Shown: positions 26,794 to 36,516 of the stretch, one piece after another
Numbering within the stretch: position 1 is the first letter of the stretch
How the letters are laid out: each line of letters starts with the position of its first letter
Assembly (NCBI GenBank): GCA_040905145.1
Contig: JBBDSC010000217.1
Location: 10,476-74,475, forward strand
DNA: 64,000 bases
DNA from: DATGMS01 sp040905145
Lineage (GTDB): Bacteria > Bacteroidota > Bacteroidia > Cytophagales > Cyclobacteriaceae
Reading direction: 5' to 3'
Position numbers and translations under genes: made by a program
Notes under the pieces: generated by a model
What the model saw: the letters and a program-made list of their open reading frames with translations, nothing else
Databases searched by the model: none
Told to the model about the DNA's origin: nothing

Positions 26794-27917
26794 TCATTTT
26801 TCCTCATCCAATGAAGCCATAGATTCCAGCATCATCAGGCCACTCAACTGTACGGAAGCATCGATCACCGCATCGGAAGATTTATCCCAGGAAGGGCCAA
26901 TCAGCAATTGCGGTCTCTTTATATTGGCATACACAGTCTCAGCATTATGCCGGAGAAAATCCATATAAGCATTACTACGATCTTTGGGCAAGTCAACATT
27001 TTGTATCATATAAGTCATATAACGGACCAGAATCCCTTTGAACAGACCGCCATCTCCCATACCCTCGCTTCGCAGGACACCTCCAGGTGCAAAATGGGCG
27101 TCCTTGACCACATGATTAGCGGTGCGTATGGCATCGTCCAAATAGGTTTGGTCATTGGTAACAAGGAAAAGCTCTACTGCAGCACCTATATAAACCCCTT
27201 GGTTATAGGTGAATTTCCAACCCTTATCGATCTCATTATCCCCATTCCGGTTTATCCCATCCCACACCAATCCTGTACTTGGGTCCACCAGATTGGTTTT
27301 CTGCCAATGATAGATACGTTTGGCCCATTCCAAATCTTCCGGGCGGTTTTTCTCCTTAAAAAGCCGTGCCGCCAGGATCACCGCAGGTGCATTGGCCGGG
27401 GTATTTTTATAATCCAATTGTGTTTTCCTCCAAGCTATCCCCCCACCCTGATGATCGTTCCACCCCTTCTTGATATCCTCCCAAAGGATTTCTGATACTT
27501 CCAGGTATTCCGCTTCCCCCGTTGCCCCATAGGCCCTTAGCGAAGAAAGAGCAAGCCATTCCATATCGTCGTAATAATTGTTCAGATAGCTGCCTTCGTT
27601 CATGGATTTAATGCCCCTTAGGACAGTTAGCATCTTCTCTTCATCCTCCAAATTGTCCCTGCGCATTTTAGCATCTACCAGCACATCCATCACATGGGCA
27701 TTCCACCAATAATGAAAAGTCTGATCTCCTCCATTGTTCTGGGCAAAATATTGACCGTTTTCTGAAATAAAAGCATTATAGGTAGCTAACTGCACCGAGT
27801 CCGCAATTGCTTTCCAATCATATTCCTTCCCCAGGGCAACAGGAATAGTTGCCTCCTCACTTTTTCCCGTTAAACAGGAAAAAGGGCTACTAAAGCCATC
27901 CGTAAAATTAACATCAT
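26794..27917 (-). pseudogene. GH76 family protein (alpha-1,6-mannanase-like) lipoprotein, frameshifted signal
   Basis: The body of about 350 residues matches glycoside hydrolase family 76: a paired Asp (YYDDMEWLALSSLRAYG) for catalysis, WWNAHVMDVLVDAK, GGIAWRKTQLDYKNTPAN and WKFTYNQGVYIGAAVELFL. The family cuts alpha-1,6-mannan. Coding similarity runs upstream of the GTG at 27795 to a lipobox Cys (CLTGKSEEATIPVALG). A start ATG ATG at 27912-27917 gives MMLILRMALVALF, a lipoprotein signal, but in the other frame. One extra base in the A run at 27879-27883 would join them as LVALFSCLTG. So there is either a true 1-nt deletion or a sequencing error; without repair the enzyme has no export signal. 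Confidence 0.8.
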
Positions 27918-28119
27918 ATTTATTTTTAGAATGTTCTTGAAGTTTTTTAATGTTTGTAAATGTAATATTTTAGTTCTATTCCCTTCCATCCTATTTATAA
28001 AAAATTACTTAATCCATAATAATCCTAAAAGAAACAAAGAGGATTAAAAAATTCTTTTTAGGAATCTTAATTTTTTTTATTTCCTTGGACCAGATTTTAA
28101 AATTATCAAACCCCAAAAT

Positions 28120-28649
28120 AATAATACCGACTCCGAATTGCTGGCCCTGATCCGGAAGGGCGAGCGTGAAGCATTTAATACAGTCTACGAAAGATATTGG
28201 CTCAAGCTTTACAGGTTGGCATTTGATAAAATCCAATCCAGTGATGAAGCAGAGGATATGGTACAGGATTTATTTATTTCATTATGGATGAAAAGAAAAT
28301 CCCTGTTATCCATATTTCTTTGTCTGCCTATCTTTTTGAAATGTACCTCACCAGGGCAATTATACTCTTCATACAGGGAGATGTGGCAGGTGCAATCCAT
28401 GATGTAAATGTCATTCGGGAGCGGGCTGGGCTTGAACCTCTCTCCACCGTCACGGAGCAGGACATCCACAACGAGCGGATCAAAGAAATGTCCCAGAAGG
28501 AGACCGGCTTGATTGTGCGTGCACTTAAACTCCCCATCCTTCCAGGAGACAGGGATCCGAGTCTGCCAACGAGCACCATATCTTAATAGTGATTTTATTT
28601 TGCCATACCCCAAGCAGAATATGATCTTAATGGTGGTTACAATAATTGA
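28120..28649 (+). pseudogene. chimeric remnant: ECF sigma factor N-terminus fused to SusD C-terminus
   Basis: The first part (about 28120-28345) reads TDSELLALIRKGEREAFNTV, then KLYRLAFDKIQSSDEAEDM, VQDLFISLWM: regions 1-2 of a Bacteroidota ECF sigma-70 factor. After a frame change near 28284 it continues as KKIPVIHISLSAYLF, still sigma. Then, within one reading frame, it becomes SusD: MYLTRAIILFIQGDVAGAIH, VNVIRERAGLEPLS, RALKLPILPGDRDPS. The SusD tail changes frame again to end with IPQAEYDLNGGYNN and a stop at 28647. Thus a deletion fused two genes and the product has since gained frameshifts. No function is expected. Confidence 0.85.
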
Positions 28650-28881
28650 AAGTAATGATAACATTCACCAGCCATTTGTAGGATTTGATGCCAATTAAAG
28701 GATAATAAAAAACGTTCTGGAAAATTCAGAACCTAACATATCTCCAGGCAACAACATTCGACATACACAAAGCCGGATGTCCGGTGAGATTAGTGATCTG
28801 AAGTTGCTTACCTCCATAAGTCGGTGTTATGATTACGTCATAAACCTGAAAAAGTGCATGTATTTGAGTGGGAGGATTAAA
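28650..28881. other. non-coding debris between gene remnants
   Basis: I see no gene or clear signal in this stretch. It follows the SusD tail and precedes the amidase stub, and is probably the residue of deleted genes. Confidence 0.4.
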
Positions 28882-29070
28882 TTACAAAGACGGCTTGGTG
28901 GCATTTTCAAGCTTGGATTTTCTCAATTCTCCATATTCTTCCCGGTAGTTTTCAAGGTTGGTAAGCATGCTGTCCTTTTCGGCTTGTGAAAATTGCAGTC
29001 CGATTAAATTCTCGGAACCTACAACATCCTGAAAGGTGATGTCGGCCATATTATTTTCAGCAATAAAACC
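28882..29070 (-). pseudogene. N-terminal stub of a secreted amidase
   Basis: The minus strand reads ADITFQDVVGSENLIGLQFS, then QAEKDSMLTNLENYREEYGE, then LRKSKLENATKPSL and a stop. This is the segment just after the signal peptide in Bacteroidota amidases of the GatA-like family (a gene for an amidase-signature hydrolase usually 500-550 residues long). The start, signal peptide and entire catalytic domain are missing. Family recognition rests on the typical GLEFT-xAExDxML pattern and is moderately sure. Confidence 0.6.
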
Positions 29071-29214
29071 CAGTGAGAACAGGGTGGTATAATTACCTTA
29101 ATTTCATTTAAAAGCAAGTTTAAGCCTGCTTCATGGAACCATAAAGCACCGATAATCCTTATTATTTTTGATATCATCCCCCTGAACCTACCTTATTATT
29201 TTAACCAATAAGAA

Positions 29215-30558
29215 ATGATTAATAAAACATCTGAACCTGGAAATTTTTTAAAAACCATTTATTTCAAGCTTGAGCTTGGCATTATCACTGGATTGTTTGT
29301 TGTGATGGTTTGTTTATCCCTCTACGGTTCACTTTCAGCCCAAACGTTAAATGGGCAAACGGATCAAGATACCACTATCATAAAATCCACGGATACCTTA
29401 AGTCAAGATGTCATTTCGGTATTCATTGATTGTCAGTCTTGTGATAACAGTTGGATACGTCAAGAAATCAATTTTGTGAATTATGTAAGAGATCCGCAAT
29501 TAGGTCAACTTCACCTCTTTATCACCACACAGGGTACTGCCGGGGGTGGCCGCACCTTCACACTTTCTTTTATTGGCAAAAAAAGTTTCCAGGGTATCAA
29601 CAACACTCTTACTTATACCTCACTCCCAACCAACACCCGAGACGAAGAAAGAGAAGGCTTGAATGCCATGGTCAAATTGGGTTTGGTGCCTTATGTGGCT
29701 CATACTCCAATGGCCAATAAACTCTTGCTCACTGTTTCAGACCAAGAAATTGACCCAATATCTGAAAAAGATAAATGGCAAAACTGGATTTTTGAATTGT
29801 ATGGGGGCATTGACTTTTCAAAAGAAACAAGTAAAAGTGCACTTGACCTCCGATATGGTTTTTATGCAGATCATATTACCGAAACTTGGCGAATTCGGTT
29901 CCGGCCTTATTTTAATTATAACAAAAGGAATTTTGAGAGGGATGAGGAAGTAATTAAGAGCATTCTCCACAGAAATGGTTTTGATGGAACAGTTGTAAGA
30001 AGTATCAACAATCACTGGTCAGTAGGTTTATTTACAGAGGTCCTCTCCTCGACCTATAATAATTTTAAATTAGGATATTCTGTATTCCCGGCCATTGAAT
30101 ACAGCTTATTTCCCTATAAGGAGGCACTTCGTAAGGAAATTACCATCGCTTACAGTGCAGGGTACGATAGCCGAACATACATGGAAGAGACAATCTATGG
30201 GAAATTAAAGGAATCGCTTCCCCGTCATGCACTGGAAATAGGGGTGAGGATAAGACAGCCATGGGGTTCATTGAGGGTGGAACTGGAAGGGTCTCAATTT
30301 TTACATGATTTGAGTAAAAAGCGTGTTTCCTTCGAAAGCAACCTTTCCTGGAGAATATATAAAGGCTTGTCAGTCAATTTTTCCTCTGAACTTGACATTG
30401 TTCGTGATCAATTGTCTCTTCCAAAGGGTGATGTTTCTCTGGAGGACCTCCTGCTGCAACAACGGCAATTGGCAACCAGCTTTGGGGTTTCGATGGCTGT
30501 TGGGGTCAGCTATAGCTTTGGGTCCATTTATAATAGCATTGTCAATACCAGGCTTTGA
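29215..30558 (+). CDS. outer-membrane beta-barrel protein of unknown function
   Basis: The 447-residue protein has a long N-terminal signal (residues about 20-44, cleaved after LSAQ). Residues 65-160 form a small domain with VFIDCQSCDNSWIRQEINFV, NYVRD and LHLFITTQGTAGGGRTFTL, a pattern I know from conserved uncharacterised Bacteroidota proteins. From about 190 to the end there are alternating amphipathic strands with an aromatic-rich finish (GVSYSFGSIYNSIVN), as in an outer-membrane barrel. There is no TonB box. It stands alone beside gene debris upstream and convergent with an esterase downstream. I cannot assign a function. Confidence 0.7.
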   Translation: MINKTSEPGNFLKTIYFKLELGIITGLFVVMVCLSLYGSLSAQTLNGQTDQDTTIIKSTDTLSQDVISVFIDCQSCDNSWIRQEINFVNYVRDPQLGQLHLFITTQGTAGGGRTFTLSFIGKKSFQGINNTLTYTSLPTNTRDEEREGLNAMVKLGLVPYVAHTPMANKLLLTVSDQEIDPISEKDKWQNWIFELYGGIDFSKETSKSALDLRYGFYADHITETWRIRFRPYFNYNKRNFERDEEVIKSILHRNGFDGTVVRSINNHWSVGLFTEVLSSTYNNFKLGYSVFPAIEYSLFPYKEALRKEITIAYSAGYDSRTYMEETIYGKLKESLPRHALEIGVRIRQPWGSLRVELEGSQFLHDLSKKRVSFESNLSWRIYKGLSVNFSSELDIVRDQLSLPKGDVSLEDLLLQQRQLATSFGVSMAVGVSYSFGSIYNSIVNTRL

Positions 30559-30641
30559 GGTAGGGGGTAAATTTTGCGATGCTTAGTGGACCCTTTGGGG
30601 TAAAAAGTTTTACCTCACAGGATTTCCAAGGGGCTGAGTAA

Positions 30642-31571
30642 CTAGGGCTTGCTCAATTTTTCCATCCAATTAATACAATTTTGCGTCCATTTTTTGTGCG
30701 ATCCATCTGCATTGACGGCTAGAGAATAGCCATGCCCCCCTTTGGGATAAAGGTGCATTTCTACTGCTACTTCCTGCTTGATCAATGCTTCATAAAACAA
30801 AAGGCTGTGTTGAACAGGAACTGCCGGGTCATCCTGGGAATGAAAAATAAAAGTAGGTGGGGTATCCCCCGTTACTTGTAATTCGTTGGAATAAAGGTTT
30901 ACCAACTCCTCTGAAGGGGATTTTCCCAAAAGATTATTTCTGGAACCAATATGGGAAATATGCTTCTTTAGGGAAACCACCGGATAACCCAGAACCATAA
31001 AATCAGGTCTGCTGCTTATCTTTTCAATAGGGTCTGAGGAAGCCACATTCCCTGGGTCAAAATGAGTGCCAAGAGTGGACGCCAAATGCCCCCCGGCAGA
31101 AAATCCCATAATGCCGATTTGATCAGGTCGGATATTCCACTCCTCGGCATGGTGCCTCGTCATCCTTAAAGCCCTTTTTGCATCTGCTAAAGGAACATGC
31201 TGTGGTTCCGTTTGGCTTTCGGAGGAAGGTAAACGGTACTTTAAAACGATGGCAGCAATACCATAACTATTGAGCCACTTGGCAATATCAGTGCCCTCCC
31301 AATCATAGGCCAGTATCCCATACCCTCCTCCGGGACAAATTACCACTGCCTGTTGCGTAGCATTTTTTTTTGAAGGCAGAAAAACCTGGATGGAAGGGTC
31401 CTGTACTTTCGAGACTACTAAAATGTCATCTTTCCGGATTTCCTCCTTTTCATCAGAAGGTTTGGCATACGGAACAGCACCGGAATACAATGGAATGGTA
31501 ATGGGATCAAATTGAGAGAAGGCTTGTCCGGTAACCATAAATGTCAGAAAAATCAGGAGGCAGTATTTCAT
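30642..31571 (-). CDS. secreted alpha/beta hydrolase (acetyl xylan esterase-like)
   Basis: The 309-residue protein has a signal peptide (1-19, GQAFS-Q). The oxyanion motif is CPGGGYGILAYDWEG, the nucleophile Ser lies in GIMGFSAGGHLAS, Asp probably in HSQDDPAVP and His in PKGGHGYSL. This is the dienelactone hydrolase/BD-FAE-like group that removes acetyl or feruloyl groups from plant or algal polysaccharide. It ends the minus-strand run of the rhamnose genes, 17 bp after the FGGY kinase gene, so it is probably cotranscribed with them. A relative, badly damaged, is at 46104-46320. Confidence 0.88.
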   Translation of the reverse strand: MKYCLLIFLTFMVTGQAFSQFDPITIPLYSGAVPYAKPSDEKEEIRKDDILVVSKVQDPSIQVFLPSKKNATQQAVVICPGGGYGILAYDWEGTDIAKWLNSYGIAAIVLKYRLPSSESQTEPQHVPLADAKRALRMTRHHAEEWNIRPDQIGIMGFSAGGHLASTLGTHFDPGNVASSDPIEKISSRPDFMVLGYPVVSLKKHISHIGSRNNLLGKSPSEELVNLYSNELQVTGDTPPTFIFHSQDDPAVPVQHSLLFYEALIKQEVAVEMHLYPKGGHGYSLAVNADGSHKKWTQNCINWMEKLSKP

Positions 31572-31588
31572 AGTGTATTAATTTAATT

Positions 31589-32920
31589 TTATGTGGATTC
31601 ATCAAGCATTAAGGCTGCCCCATAGGCAGAGCCTAAAGGAAAGTCAGAAAATTCCAAAGTATAGCCATCCAAAAAATGCTGGAGCAACCGGATAAAAACC
31701 TGATTGTGAACAAAGCCTCCATCAATAAAAACCTTTTTGATAGGGGCACTTCCCTGGGCCAACTTCAGAGAAGCCACCTGCATTCGGGTCAACCCCCAAA
31801 TAACCTGATGATAGGCCTCTTCATAACTGGAAAAAGATTCGGGATGCCAGTTGCTTTCAGGAAAAACTTCATTGACCAGTGGGGTTTTGGCAATAGTAGC
31901 AGGATAAAAGCTATTTTCTATTCTTCTTTGTTCAATTTGACCAATTATCATTTCATCCGGAACAATGGTCTTGTAATATTTTTCGGGCTTATTAAAAATT
32001 CTATTCAATTGCAACAGTTGATGGTCCAGTTCATAACCCAGAAGGAAGCGGCTTGCCTTTACCATTTTGCCATGGATGGAGAGAAAGTTAAGGCAATCGT
32101 TCTGCAAATCCGAAAAGTCCAGATTTTCTTCAGGATAAGGATTAAGGGAAATACTCCAGGTTCCGGTAGAAATCAATAGAAAAGGTTCTTTTACCTTAAC
32201 CAGGTAAGAGGCCAAAGCCGAAGAACTGTCATGTATTCCTACTCCGACTTTAACCTTTTGTCCGCATATTTCCTTTTCAAAGTAATGGGTGGTAGGGACA
32301 ATTTCAGGAAGAAGGGAATCAATACCCTCTTCATATACCCATTCATGATAATCGCTTTTTGCAAAATCCCATAATTTGGTATGACAGCCTATGGAAGTGG
32401 GCTCACTCACTGCCTCTCCTGTAAACAAATAGGAAACATATTGAGGGAGATGGAGGGAATACTTTATCTGATTGAAGACATCAGGCCTTTTTCTTTTCAG
32501 CCAATATATCAGTAAGCCGGAATTGAGCATGCCCAATGTAGGAGAGGCTGTGGTTAAATTGATGGCTGCTTCGGAATATTTTCCATAAAATTCTTCATGC
32601 AAGTCCTCAGGGAAATCTTTCAAATAATTGTAGATAGGAGCGACAGGTTCTCCATCTTCATTGATGTGCACAAGCGAAGCGCCATAGGTAGAGAAATTAA
32701 GGGCTTTCAGCACATATTCTTCTGATTCACAAATAATTTGTACTTTTTCCCTGACCCAATCCGTAAGTTTAACCAGATCATCGCATTCCTCACCATCTTC
32801 ATCCTGTATTAATGGTATTTTAATATATTCTTCATTGATTTCCTGAAACTGTTCATCAAACAGGAAAAACTTTTTATTGGTTTTACCAATGTCAAATATT
32901 GCTATTACCGGTTGGGCCAT
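31589..32920 (-). CDS. rhaB: FGGY carbohydrate kinase, probable L-rhamnulokinase
   Basis: The 443-residue protein has the two-domain FGGY fold: the first phosphate loop IFDIGKTNKKFFLFD at residues 7-21 and the C-terminal ATP site FIDGGFVHNQVFIRLL with GSAYGAALM. ISTGTWSISLNPYP lies at the domain junction. It should phosphorylate a ketose in the cytoplasm; beside rhamnose isomerase and rhamnulose-1-phosphate aldolase genes the substrate is L-rhamnulose. The protein is shorter than enterobacterial RhaB, as usual in this phylum. The gap to rhaI upstream is 122 bp. Confidence 0.85.
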   Translation of the reverse strand: MAQPVIAIFDIGKTNKKFFLFDEQFQEINEEYIKIPLIQDEDGEECDDLVKLTDWVREKVQIICESEEYVLKALNFSTYGASLVHINEDGEPVAPIYNYLKDFPEDLHEEFYGKYSEAAINLTTASPTLGMLNSGLLIYWLKRKRPDVFNQIKYSLHLPQYVSYLFTGEAVSEPTSIGCHTKLWDFAKSDYHEWVYEEGIDSLLPEIVPTTHYFEKEICGQKVKVGVGIHDSSSALASYLVKVKEPFLLISTGTWSISLNPYPEENLDFSDLQNDCLNFLSIHGKMVKASRFLLGYELDHQLLQLNRIFNKPEKYYKTIVPDEMIIGQIEQRRIENSFYPATIAKTPLVNEVFPESNWHPESFSSYEEAYHQVIWGLTRMQVASLKLAQGSAPIKKVFIDGGFVHNQVFIRLLQHFLDGYTLEFSDFPLGSAYGAALMLDEST

Positions 32921-33042
32921 ATCTTGGTTTTGAAATTTGAAAATGTTTTTAATAGGTCATCTTCCCTCACAGAAGGAAAAAAAGCCGTAAAAGGTAAAGT
33001 ATTCAGCATGACGGGCCACTTTCCTGCCCCAATGGCGTAATA

Positions 33043-34326
33043 CTATAAGCCTGTGGAAACGGCCTGTTCCCCTCTTTCTTTGATCAATTGGAGCCGTACA
33101 TTTATTTTTCTATAGACGACCAAAGGATTAAAAGTGCCCCCTGATTGAATTCTTGCTTCTGCCAAAAGAGGCCTAACATCCATCCGGTAAGCTTCCTGCA
33201 ATACCTCCTGGGCCAATGCGGGATCATTCCTCTCCCTTGCTTGTTCTAAAGCAGTCCTATCTACCAACAATGCCTGTGCATAGGCAATTTTAATCGCTTC
33301 GATGGATTGGAGCAGATCTTCCAGGGGATCTTTAAGGTTATGGCTCGCATCAATCATCCATGCAGGACTCGGGTTATGGGAAGTGGTATCTTCCATTCCT
33401 TCCACCAACTCATTAAAGATAAGGAATAACTGATAAGGTTTAATTGACCCTACCGTCAGATCATCATCCCCATATTTGGAATCATTAAAATGGAAACCGC
33501 CCAACTTGCCTTCCATCATGAGAGTGGCCACGATCTGTTCTATATTGGTGTTGGGAAGATGATGTCCCAAGTCGACCAAACTAAAGGCCTGATCGCCTAA
33601 TTTTGAGGCAAGGAGATGAGAGGTGCCCCAATCTTGGATTACAGTGGAATAGAAGTTGGGCTCATAGGGTTTATATTCAATAAATATTTTCCAATCCTTG
33701 GGCATTCCTGAATAGATTTCCCCTAGGGAGGCAAATGTCCGTTGAAAGGCTTTTTTAAAATTAAGCTGCCCAGGAAAGGAAGATCCATCGGCCAGCCAAA
33801 CAGTAAGGGATTTTGATCCGAGTGCATTTCCATACTTTATTACTTCCAGGTTATGGTCAATGGCCTGTTGCCTCACCTTGGGATCTGTATGGCAAAGGGA
33901 ACCGAATTTATAAGAATAAGGCTGCCCGGATTGATCCTGAAAAGTGTTTGAATTAACTGCATCAAAAGACAGGTCATGGGAAGCCGCCAATGCTTGGATC
34001 GCTGGAACATCTCCGGGAATATCCCAAGGAATATGAAGCGATATGGATCCGCAAGATCGGTTTAAGGCATGGAGCAAGCCCACATCTTCTATTTTTTCTT
34101 CCAGGGTGCGTGGCTCTCCTCCACCGGAAAATCTTCCAAATCGCGTACCTCCGGTGCCTAAGGCCCAACTGGGAATGGCAATCTGGAAGTCCTTGATCTT
34201 ACCTATTACATGATGAAAATCAATAGCTTTTTTTTCCAACCTCCCCTTCAAATAATTAAAACTCTCCCGGTGATCCGGGAGAGTCTGTTCATTATGGGCT
34301 GCTATTAATTGATCCTCTACACGCAT
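33043..34326 (-). CDS. rhaI: L-rhamnose isomerase, RhaI type
   Basis: The 427-residue TIM-barrel isomerase contains IAIPSWALGTGGTRFGRFSG near residue 50, FIEYKPYEPNFYSTVIQDWG (metal-binding Glu), LVDLGHHLPNTNIEQIVATL (Asp, His) and GGFHFNDSKYGDDDLTVGS. These are hallmarks of the Pseudomonas stutzeri-type rhamnose isomerase rather than E. coli RhaA. It converts L-rhamnose to L-rhamnulose in the cytoplasm. Only 2 bp separate it from the aldolase/dehydrogenase gene upstream, so both belong to one operon. Confidence 0.92.
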   Translation of the reverse strand: MRVEDQLIAAHNEQTLPDHRESFNYLKGRLEKKAIDFHHVIGKIKDFQIAIPSWALGTGGTRFGRFSGGGEPRTLEEKIEDVGLLHALNRSCGSISLHIPWDIPGDVPAIQALAASHDLSFDAVNSNTFQDQSGQPYSYKFGSLCHTDPKVRQQAIDHNLEVIKYGNALGSKSLTVWLADGSSFPGQLNFKKAFQRTFASLGEIYSGMPKDWKIFIEYKPYEPNFYSTVIQDWGTSHLLASKLGDQAFSLVDLGHHLPNTNIEQIVATLMMEGKLGGFHFNDSKYGDDDLTVGSIKPYQLFLIFNELVEGMEDTTSHNPSPAWMIDASHNLKDPLEDLLQSIEAIKIAYAQALLVDRTALEQARERNDPALAQEVLQEAYRMDVRPLLAEARIQSGGTFNPLVVYRKINVRLQLIKERGEQAVSTGL

Positions 34327-34328
34327 AT

Positions 34329-36437
34329 TTATCTTACAAAGGCGGCAGCGACCCCACCATCTACATTTAATATATTGCCTGTGCTCTTGCTCAAATTTCC
34401 TCCTACAAAAGCAAATACGCCATTGGCGATATCCTCCACACCGATGATCTCATTTAAGATCGTGCGTTTGGCATAAAATGCAGGCAGTTCTTCTACTGAT
34501 ATGCCGTAGGCTTTTGCCCTTCCTGCTGCCCATTCACCTTCCCAGATTTTACTTCCTTCGATGACAGCATCAGGGTTGACTACATTGACCCGGATTTTAT
34601 CCTTTCCTAATTCAGCAGCCAATAAACGGCTCATATGGACTTGCGCGGCTTTTGCGGTACCATAACCCACATTGTTTGGACCGGAAACCAAGGCATTCTT
34701 ACTGGCAATGTTAATGATGTCCCCACCTTGCGCCTGAGCCCTCAGGATTCCCACGGCAGCTTTGGATACTGCAAATTGGCCCTTCACCAAGATGTTTTGT
34801 AACAGGTCCCATTCTTCCTCGGAGGTATTTTCCAAAGGCTTGGAAATGGCTATTCCCGCACAATTTACCACGATGTCCACACCTCCGAACTTATAAATCG
34901 CCTCTTTAAAAGCTTCCTTGATATCATCAGGATTAACGACATCCATTAGAGCCCCGGCACCGGTATCTTTACCATAGGTAGCTACAGCCTCATCCAGCCT
35001 CTCCTCATTGATGTCGGTAATAAATACACATGCCCCTTCTTTGGCCAATTTGTCGGCTATGGCTTTGCCAATGCCTCCCGCACCACCCGTGATCAGGGCA
35101 ATTTTCCTGGAAAGTGGCTGCTCCTTGGGCATTCGTTGAAGTTTGGCTTCCTCCAATAACCAGTATTCAATATCAAAGGCTTCTTGAAGTGGTAAAGAAA
35201 CATAGGTTGAAATGGCTTCTGCACCTTTCATGACATTAATGGCATTGACGTAAAATTCACTCGCCACCCGGGCCGTTTGCTTGTTTTTTGCATAAGAGAA
35301 CATCCCCACGCCGGGCCATAATATGATTACCGGATTGGCATCCCTGATAGCAGGGCTGTTAGGTCCTTTATGGTCTTCATAATATTTGGTGTAATAATTC
35401 CTGTATATTTCAAACTCCTTTTCAAGTTTCGTTTTGATCCATTCCATGTCACCAAGGTCGACGTCCGCTGGAAAATCCAAAACCAAAGGCCTGATTTTAG
35501 TCCTCAGAAAATGATCGGGACAACTCGTTCCCAATGGGGCAAGCTTCTCCAGATCATTGCTGTTTATGAATTCCATAACCCGATCATCATCTGTAAAATG
35601 ACCAATCATCCGGGCTTGACTTGAGGCTAATCCCCTCAACACGGGGGCTAATTTTGTGGCTTGGTCTTTTCTTTCTTCTGGTTTTAAAGAAGAAACTTTC
35701 TGGCCTCCGAAGACAGGACGTTTTTTACCATAATTCTCCTCAAGATAAACAGAGGCTTTGTCTATCACCTCCAGACTGTTGACATAACATTCATAAGAAG
35801 TGTCTCCCCAGGTAAAAAGTCCATGTCCCCCCAGCATGATTCCCCTTATTCCCGGATTTTCTTTTAAGGCTTTTTCCAATTCCAAGGCCAACTCAAATCC
35901 GGGCCTACGCCAAGGAACCCAGGCAATTTGTCCTTCAAAAAGTTCTTGGGTAATTTTTTCCCCTTCTTTAGAAGCAGCTATGGCTATGGCCGCATCCGGG
36001 TGAAGGTGATCAATATGTTTGAAAGGCAAAAAAGCATGCAGGGGGGTGTCAATGGACGGTGCTTTGGAGTCCAGGTCATAAAGGCTATGGTTGAACAGCC
36101 CGACCATTTCATCTTCAAATTCCAGTCCCCGGTAGACATTTTTTAAGGAATGCAACTTCTCTACATACAGAGCGGCCAAGCCGCTTCTTGTAAGGGTTCC
36201 GATATCACCCCCTGATCCTTTTATCCACATTACTTCCTTGTCCTGTTGAGTAAGTGGGTCCTTTTCAATGGTTTTACAACTGGTATTGCCTCCCCCGTAA
36301 TTTGTAATTCTTAAATCAGCTCCCAGTATATTTGAACGATAAATCAAAAGTGCTACCTGATCATCTTTAAGTTCATCTTCTTTCTCTTTATCCCAAAGAT
36401 AATCTACGTGTTTGAAGGTGTTTTCCATAGTACTCAT
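34329..36437 (-). CDS. bifunctional rhamnulose-1-phosphate aldolase / short-chain dehydrogenase
   Basis: The chosen start (MSTMENTFKHVDYLWDKEKE) gives 702 residues; the frame is open 53 codons further upstream but that part has no family similarity. The N-terminal half (about 1-430) is a class II aldolase: GGGNTSCKT, WIKGSGGDIGTLTRSGLAAL, DTPLHAFLPFKHIDHLHPDA (zinc His) and GGHGLFTWGD. The C-terminal half (about 440-702) is a short-chain dehydrogenase: ALITGGAGGIGKAIADKLA, NCAGIAI and YGTAK. It splits L-rhamnulose 1-phosphate into dihydroxyacetone phosphate and L-lactaldehyde and oxidises the latter to L-lactate with NAD. It is first in the operon with rhaI and the kinase. The lactate can feed LutABC encoded at 42775-45601. 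Confidence 0.93.
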   Translation of the reverse strand: MSTMENTFKHVDYLWDKEKEDELKDDQVALLIYRSNILGADLRITNYGGGNTSCKTIEKDPLTQQDKEVMWIKGSGGDIGTLTRSGLAALYVEKLHSLKNVYRGLEFEDEMVGLFNHSLYDLDSKAPSIDTPLHAFLPFKHIDHLHPDAAIAIAASKEGEKITQELFEGQIAWVPWRRPGFELALELEKALKENPGIRGIMLGGHGLFTWGDTSYECYVNSLEVIDKASVYLEENYGKKRPVFGGQKVSSLKPEERKDQATKLAPVLRGLASSQARMIGHFTDDDRVMEFINSNDLEKLAPLGTSCPDHFLRTKIRPLVLDFPADVDLGDMEWIKTKLEKEFEIYRNYYTKYYEDHKGPNSPAIRDANPVIILWPGVGMFSYAKNKQTARVASEFYVNAINVMKGAEAISTYVSLPLQEAFDIEYWLLEEAKLQRMPKEQPLSRKIALITGGAGGIGKAIADKLAKEGACVFITDINEERLDEAVATYGKDTGAGALMDVVNPDDIKEAFKEAIYKFGGVDIVVNCAGIAISKPLENTSEEEWDLLQNILVKGQFAVSKAAVGILRAQAQGGDIINIASKNALVSGPNNVGYGTAKAAQVHMSRLLAAELGKDKIRVNVVNPDAVIEGSKIWEGEWAAGRAKAYGISVEELPAFYAKRTILNEIIGVEDIANGVFAFVGGNLSKSTGNILNVDGGVAAAFVR

Positions 36438-36509
36438 ATATTTTATAATGGTTTTAGTTTTGAAATAAAAGCGAATATAATTTCCGGTTTCCGATAAACT
36501 GTCCTGTTC

Positions 36510-36516
36510 TGTACTG
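36510..36516 (-). promoter_or_regulatory. TGTACT core, candidate regulator site upstream of the rhamnose operon
   Basis: TGTACTG lies in CTGTCCTGTTCTGTACTG, 73 bp upstream of the aldolase/dehydrogenase start. Similar cores occur before lutA (42712), the NCS1 permease (49644) and gntR (50920). Alone, a 6-mer is weak evidence. Confidence 0.3.

Noticed and set aside
27793..27795. GTG at 27795 as the true start of the GH76 gene
   Set aside because: Family-like sequence and a lipobox Cys continue upstream in the same frame, so the GTG is internal.
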